The position numbers and the translations under genes are program-made. A stretch of 16,212 nt of DNA from Candidatus Tepidiaquacellales bacterium UBA6667 (lineage in GTDB: Bacteria > Bacteroidota > Ignavibacteria > Tepidaquicellales > Tepidaquicellaceae). The stretch is taken from the NCBI GenBank assembly GCA_002455255.1, contig DKKL01000019.1, positions 55,624-71,835 of the forward strand, written 5' to 3'. Below the pieces are notes generated by a model. It was not told the DNA's origin and did no database searches. It saw only the letters and a program-made list of their open reading frames with translations. Shown here piece after piece: positions 13,697 to 16,212 of the stretch (the stretch's first letter is position 1; every line of letters starts with the position of its first letter).

Positions 13697-15099
13697 TTAA
13701 TTATATGAGATAATAAAAACGTGGAGATGGTGAGGAAAATAGAAATACCGACTACATCCTGGAATGCAGTTTCAAACGGTCCTGAAGTTACCGCCGGATC
13801 AAAACCAAGTTTTTTGGAAATCATTGGGGTTGTCGTTCCGACAATTCCTGCTATATTAATAGAAATAAACATTGAAATACCAACCGATAAAGCAAATGCA
13901 GTTTTATTTGTATCCATCATAATATAACCTATAATAGCAATTATAACACCAACAACAAACCCGATAATTAAAGTTGTTTTAATCTGCCTGATTAATGGAA
14001 TCCACCATTTGTTAATATTTACAAGTCCTGTATCAATAGCCCTGACAACAATTGCCGCAGATTGTAAACCTGTGTTTCCCGAAATCGCAGATATTATAGG
14101 CATAAACGCTGCAAGTAAAATAACTTTTTCTAATATTTCATTGTGAGATTTAATTACAAATACAGCAATTAGTTCAATGCCCATCGTAATCAATATCCAG
14201 GGCAATCTCAGTTTTGCAATTTGGAACGGTGATTTTTTTTCAAGTTCCTCAGCATCTGTACCGGTCATCTTAGCAAAATCTTCACTGTATTCTTCTTCCA
14301 TAACATCAACAATATCATCTATGCTGATTTTCCCGATAACTCTGTGCTTATTGTCAACAACAGGCAGCGAAACCAGGTCATATCTTTGCATTATTCTTGC
14401 TACTTCTTCCTGATCTACATTTGCTTCGACTGATATGACATCAGGATTTTTTACATCTTTGAGAAGTTGTTTTGGATTTTTTAATGCGATGATTATTCTC
14501 TTTAGCGAAATAATTCCGATTAGTTCATTTTTGTCATTCACAACCCATACATTATAAAACTGATCAACTTCTTCTGCTTTTTCCTGAATTTGATTTATGG
14601 CTTCTTCGACTGTAAGATTTTCATTAAGAGCGATGAACTCTTTTGCCATAATTCCACCGGCGGTATTTTCATCATAAGTTAAGAGTTCTCTGATTTCATC
14701 AGAATCTTCTTTATCATCTTTTTCTAACTCCTGAAGAACTTCTTCTTTTATATCATCAGTTAAATCTGAAACGAAATCCGCAGCATCGTCTGAATACATC
14801 TCTCCAACAATATCGGAGATTTCTTCACTGTCTAAACTTGAAACAATTTGTTCTCTTCTTGCGTCATCAAGTTCCAATATAACCTCAGATGCAGTTTCAT
14901 CAGGCAATAATTTAAATAAATATATTGCATCTTCAGTTTCTTTTAAATTATTGATAAGAACAGATATATCATAATTGTAAAGGTCTGCAAGAATTTGTTT
15001 TAATATAGCATCGGACTTTGAACTGATTAACTGATGGATTTCATTAATCAGTTCATCATCAACGTCGAGCGATGAATTATATTTTTCTTCTTCAGCCAT
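13693..15099 (-). CDS. mgtE: Magnesium transporter MgtE
   Basis: 468 aa, normal MgtE length. It is a homodimeric Mg2+-selective channel of the inner membrane, closed when cytosolic Mg2+ binds its regulatory domains. The acidic helical N domain (about 20-145) contains LPDETASEVILELDD-type repeats. Two CBS domains follow (about 151-206 and 214-270), then a connecting helix (MEEEYSEDFAKMTGTDAEE) and five membrane segments from about 298. Family blocks in the pore region are MPIISAISGNTGLQS (333-347) and GFDPAVTSGPFETAFQDVVG (432-451). D448 corresponds by position to the ion-selecting Asp432 of the Thermus protein (inferred). The ATG at 15099 has no Shine-Dalgarno. No M-box-like leader was recognised in the 246-nt gap upstream. 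Confidence 0.95.
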   Translation of the reverse strand: MAEEEKYNSSLDVDDELINEIHQLISSKSDAILKQILADLYNYDISVLINNLKETEDAIYLFKLLPDETASEVILELDDARREQIVSSLDSEEISDIVGEMYSDDAADFVSDLTDDIKEEVLQELEKDDKEDSDEIRELLTYDENTAGGIMAKEFIALNENLTVEEAINQIQEKAEEVDQFYNVWVVNDKNELIGIISLKRIIIALKNPKQLLKDVKNPDVISVEANVDQEEVARIMQRYDLVSLPVVDNKHRVIGKISIDDIVDVMEEEYSEDFAKMTGTDAEELEKKSPFQIAKLRLPWILITMGIELIAVFVIKSHNEILEKVILLAAFMPIISAISGNTGLQSAAIVVRAIDTGLVNINKWWIPLIRQIKTTLIIGFVVGVIIAIIGYIMMDTNKTAFALSVGISMFISINIAGIVGTTTPMISKKLGFDPAVTSGPFETAFQDVVGISIFLTISTFLLSHIIN

Positions 15100-15181
15100 T
15101 TAATTTTTTAAATACTAAATTAGGAATTTTTAGACGTGTAAAAATATGTAAATGTGTATGTTAATTCAATTTATAAAGGTC

Positions 15182-15202
15182 AGAAAATATTATTGATTTT
15201 CT
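15182..15202. repeat. Small AT-rich hairpin between yraN and mgtE
   Basis: AGAAAAT (15182-15188) and ATTTTCT (15196-15202) form a 7-bp inverted repeat around a 7-nt loop in the yraN-mgtE gap. Neither side has a clear T-tract in the direction of transcription (minus strand), so it is only a weak terminator or leader candidate. Confidence 0.35.
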
Positions 15203-15270
15203 CTGCTGTCTTAAGCACTTATAATATTTTTGTATGTATATTGATTAAATTATTAAAATAATTTCTTATC

Positions 15271-15310
15271 ATTTGTGTAATTAGTTTAATTCGTGCTAAT
15301 TAGTGGTGAA
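15271..15310. repeat. Short periodic intergenic motif (ATTnGTGnnA-like units)
   Basis: Four similar units follow one another: ATTTGTGTA, ATTAGTTTA, ATTCGTGCTA, ATTAGTGGTG, with a 9-10 nt period. This resembles intergenic repeat sequences I have seen in Bacteroidota/Chlorobi genomes. It lies in the 246-nt non-coding gap between yraN and mgtE, in which I see no gene. Confidence 0.45.
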
Positions 15311-15345
15311 GCATTAAAAGGATTTAAAAGGCTTTGATTATATTT

Positions 15346-15714
15346 TCAAAAAGCATTTTCTATGTGATTAATTTCTATTTCATCAGTCAGCATAATTGTT
15401 ACAACATCAAATCTGATTTCATTATTATCATACTCAGGATTTTCCATTAAAAAACCCTCTGCAGCTTTTTGTATATGTTTCACTTTTACAGGAGTGATTG
15501 ATTCTTCCGGTTCTCCGTATTTTTTATTTCTTCTTGTTTTCACCTCAGTAAACACAAGTGTATTATCTTTTAAACAAATTATATCAATCTCTGATTTATC
15601 ATATTTGTAATTGGACTTTACAATATGAAATCCATTATTAATTAAATATTCTTTTGCCTTTTGTTCACCGGCAGCACCGGTTCTATTTTTATAAATGCAT
15701 TTTTTTTGTGGCAT
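15346..15714 (-). CDS. YraN/UPF0102 family predicted nuclease
   Basis: 122 aa, normal length for UPF0102 (YraN). Family motifs are NRTGAAGEQKAKEYL (10-24), SEIDIICL (41-48, D44) and LVFTEVKTR (53-61, E57 and K59), followed by RFDVV (101-105). The D...ExK arrangement is a PD-(D/E)xK-type, Holliday-resolvase-like nuclease core. The protein is predicted to act on DNA, but its cellular role is not settled. The ATG at 15714 lies inside the rnhB coding sequence (26-nt overlap in another frame), and the conserved NRxGxxGE motif begins only ten residues in, so this start is well supported. The rnhB-yraN neighbourhood is common in bacteria. Confidence 0.9.
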   Translation of the reverse strand: MPQKKCIYKNRTGAAGEQKAKEYLINNGFHIVKSNYKYDKSEIDIICLKDNTLVFTEVKTRRNKKYGEPEESITPVKVKHIQKAAEGFLMENPEYDNNEIRFDVVTIMLTDEIEINHIENAF

Positions 15715-16212
15715 ATCTTCCGCAAAAAGTTTCTCTGTGTATCGGACTTAAACCGTACTCCATAATTCTTTTGATGTGTTCTCTGGTTCCATATCCTTTA
15801 TGTGTTTTGAATAAATATTCAGGATAAATTTCATCATACTTTATCATCTTGGCATCTCTGTCCACTTTTGCTAAAATGGAAGCAGCGGAAATACAAAATT
15901 CAGTTGCGTCACCATCAATAATAGTTTTAAAATTCAGTTCATTTTGAAAATCATTCTCTAATTTAAAATAGTTTCCGTCAATTAGATATAAATCCGGTTT
16001 TATTTTAAGACCTAAAATGCAGTTTTTCATTGCTTTCATCGTCGCCCTTAAAATATTTATTTCATCAATTTCTTTACTATCAACCTCAGAAATTATAAAT
16101 TCCACACATTCCGATTTAATTTTATCAAAAAGGATTTCCCTTTTATGGTGTGAAATTACTTTTGAATCATCAACACCATTAATAACATAGTTATCATGAA
16201 AAACAACCGCTG
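15689..16212 (-). CDS. rnhB: Ribonuclease HII, 5' end outside the window
   Basis: The open frame runs without a stop to the window edge (first complete codon at 16210). It reads AVVFHDNYVINGVDDSKVIS at its start, matching the early RNase HII block with the conserved 'DSK-x-(L/I)-S'. The GTG at 16105 is therefore an internal Val codon and not the start. Further blocks are INILRATMKAM, LYLIDGNYFK (catalytic Asp), and FCISAASILAKVDRDAKM (catalytic Asp after AKV), then KTHKGYGTREH and HRETFCG. The first catalytic motif (DEAGRG-like) lies outside the window. The enzyme cuts the RNA strand of RNA/DNA hybrids and starts removal of misincorporated ribonucleotides. It overlaps yraN by 26 nt. Confidence 0.93.
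   Translation of the reverse strand, partial: AVVFHDNYVINGVDDSKVISHHKREILFDKIKSECVEFIISEVDSKEIDEINILRATMKAMKNCILGLKIKPDLYLIDGNYFKLENDFQNELNFKTIIDGDATEFCISAASILAKVDRDAKMIKYDEIYPEYLFKTHKGYGTREHIKRIMEYGLSPIHRETFCGRYATKKMHL

Noticed and set aside
15100..15345. Possible Mg2+ riboswitch (M-box) upstream of mgtE
   Set aside because: The gap is long enough, but I recognise no conserved M-box core or strong nested stems, only one weak 7-bp AT hairpin.
16103..16105. GTG as the start codon of rnhB
   Set aside because: The frame continues upstream to the window edge with conserved RNase HII sequence (NGVDDSKVIS), so this is an internal valine codon.

Overview
The window is AT-rich DNA (roughly one third G+C by eye), densely packed with chromosomal genes. 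It suggests a bacterium of the Bacteroidota/Chlorobi (FCB) group, most likely an Ignavibacteria-like lineage. The grounds are a type IX secretion (T9SS) C-terminal sorting domain of the 'NFPNPFNP' type, an Hc1-like histone H1 protein, DUF3109, an almost complete lack of Shine-Dalgarno sequences, and one good match to the Bacteroidota promoter pattern TTTG-N19-21-TAnnTTTG. The lineage is inferred; no rRNA gene is present. I see no mobile element, prophage, CRISPR array, tRNA or rRNA.

Region 1 (1-7068, all + strand) opens with the 3' end of fabD, then a DUF3109 cysteine-rich protein and fabG (fatty-acid synthesis). A three-gene exported cassette follows: a SUMF1/FGE-fold protein without the catalytic cysteines, a very small T9SS cargo protein, and a lipoprotein coupled to it by an ATGA overlap. 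Next come the catalytic subunit of a split methylmalonyl-CoA mutase, a short-chain dehydrogenase, a zinc-ribbon membrane protein and a second lipoprotein. A strong rho-independent terminator (7034-7068) closes this stretch. Spacing up to the SDR is operon-like (no gap above 18 nt).

Region 2 (7177-8377, +) holds the two membrane-anchor subunits of succinate dehydrogenase/fumarate reductase without the flavoprotein and iron-sulfur subunits. They are followed by a 61-aa histone H1-like protein, the only gene here with a strong Shine-Dalgarno. A second terminator, part of a duplicated palindrome, ends the unit and overlaps the likely promoter of the next.

Region 3 (8405-12758, +) is a tight operon lepA-lepB-hemW-response regulator. 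It covers a translation GTPase, signal peptidase I, a heme-related radical-SAM protein and an orphan receiver domain.

Region 4 (16212-12716, - strand) contains rnhB (5' end outside the window) overlapping a yraN-type nuclease gene, then mgtE (Mg2+ channel/transporter) overlapping a PAP2/Aur1-like membrane phosphatase. The phosphatase gene ends inside the 3' end of the response-regulator gene.

Most of the content is housekeeping and no clearly new multi-gene system stands out. The most interesting points are the exported pseudo-enzyme/mini-T9SS/lipoprotein cassette, the uniquely strong ribosome site of the histone-like gene, the palindrome/terminator/promoter overlap before lepA, and the sdhCD pair separated from sdhAB.
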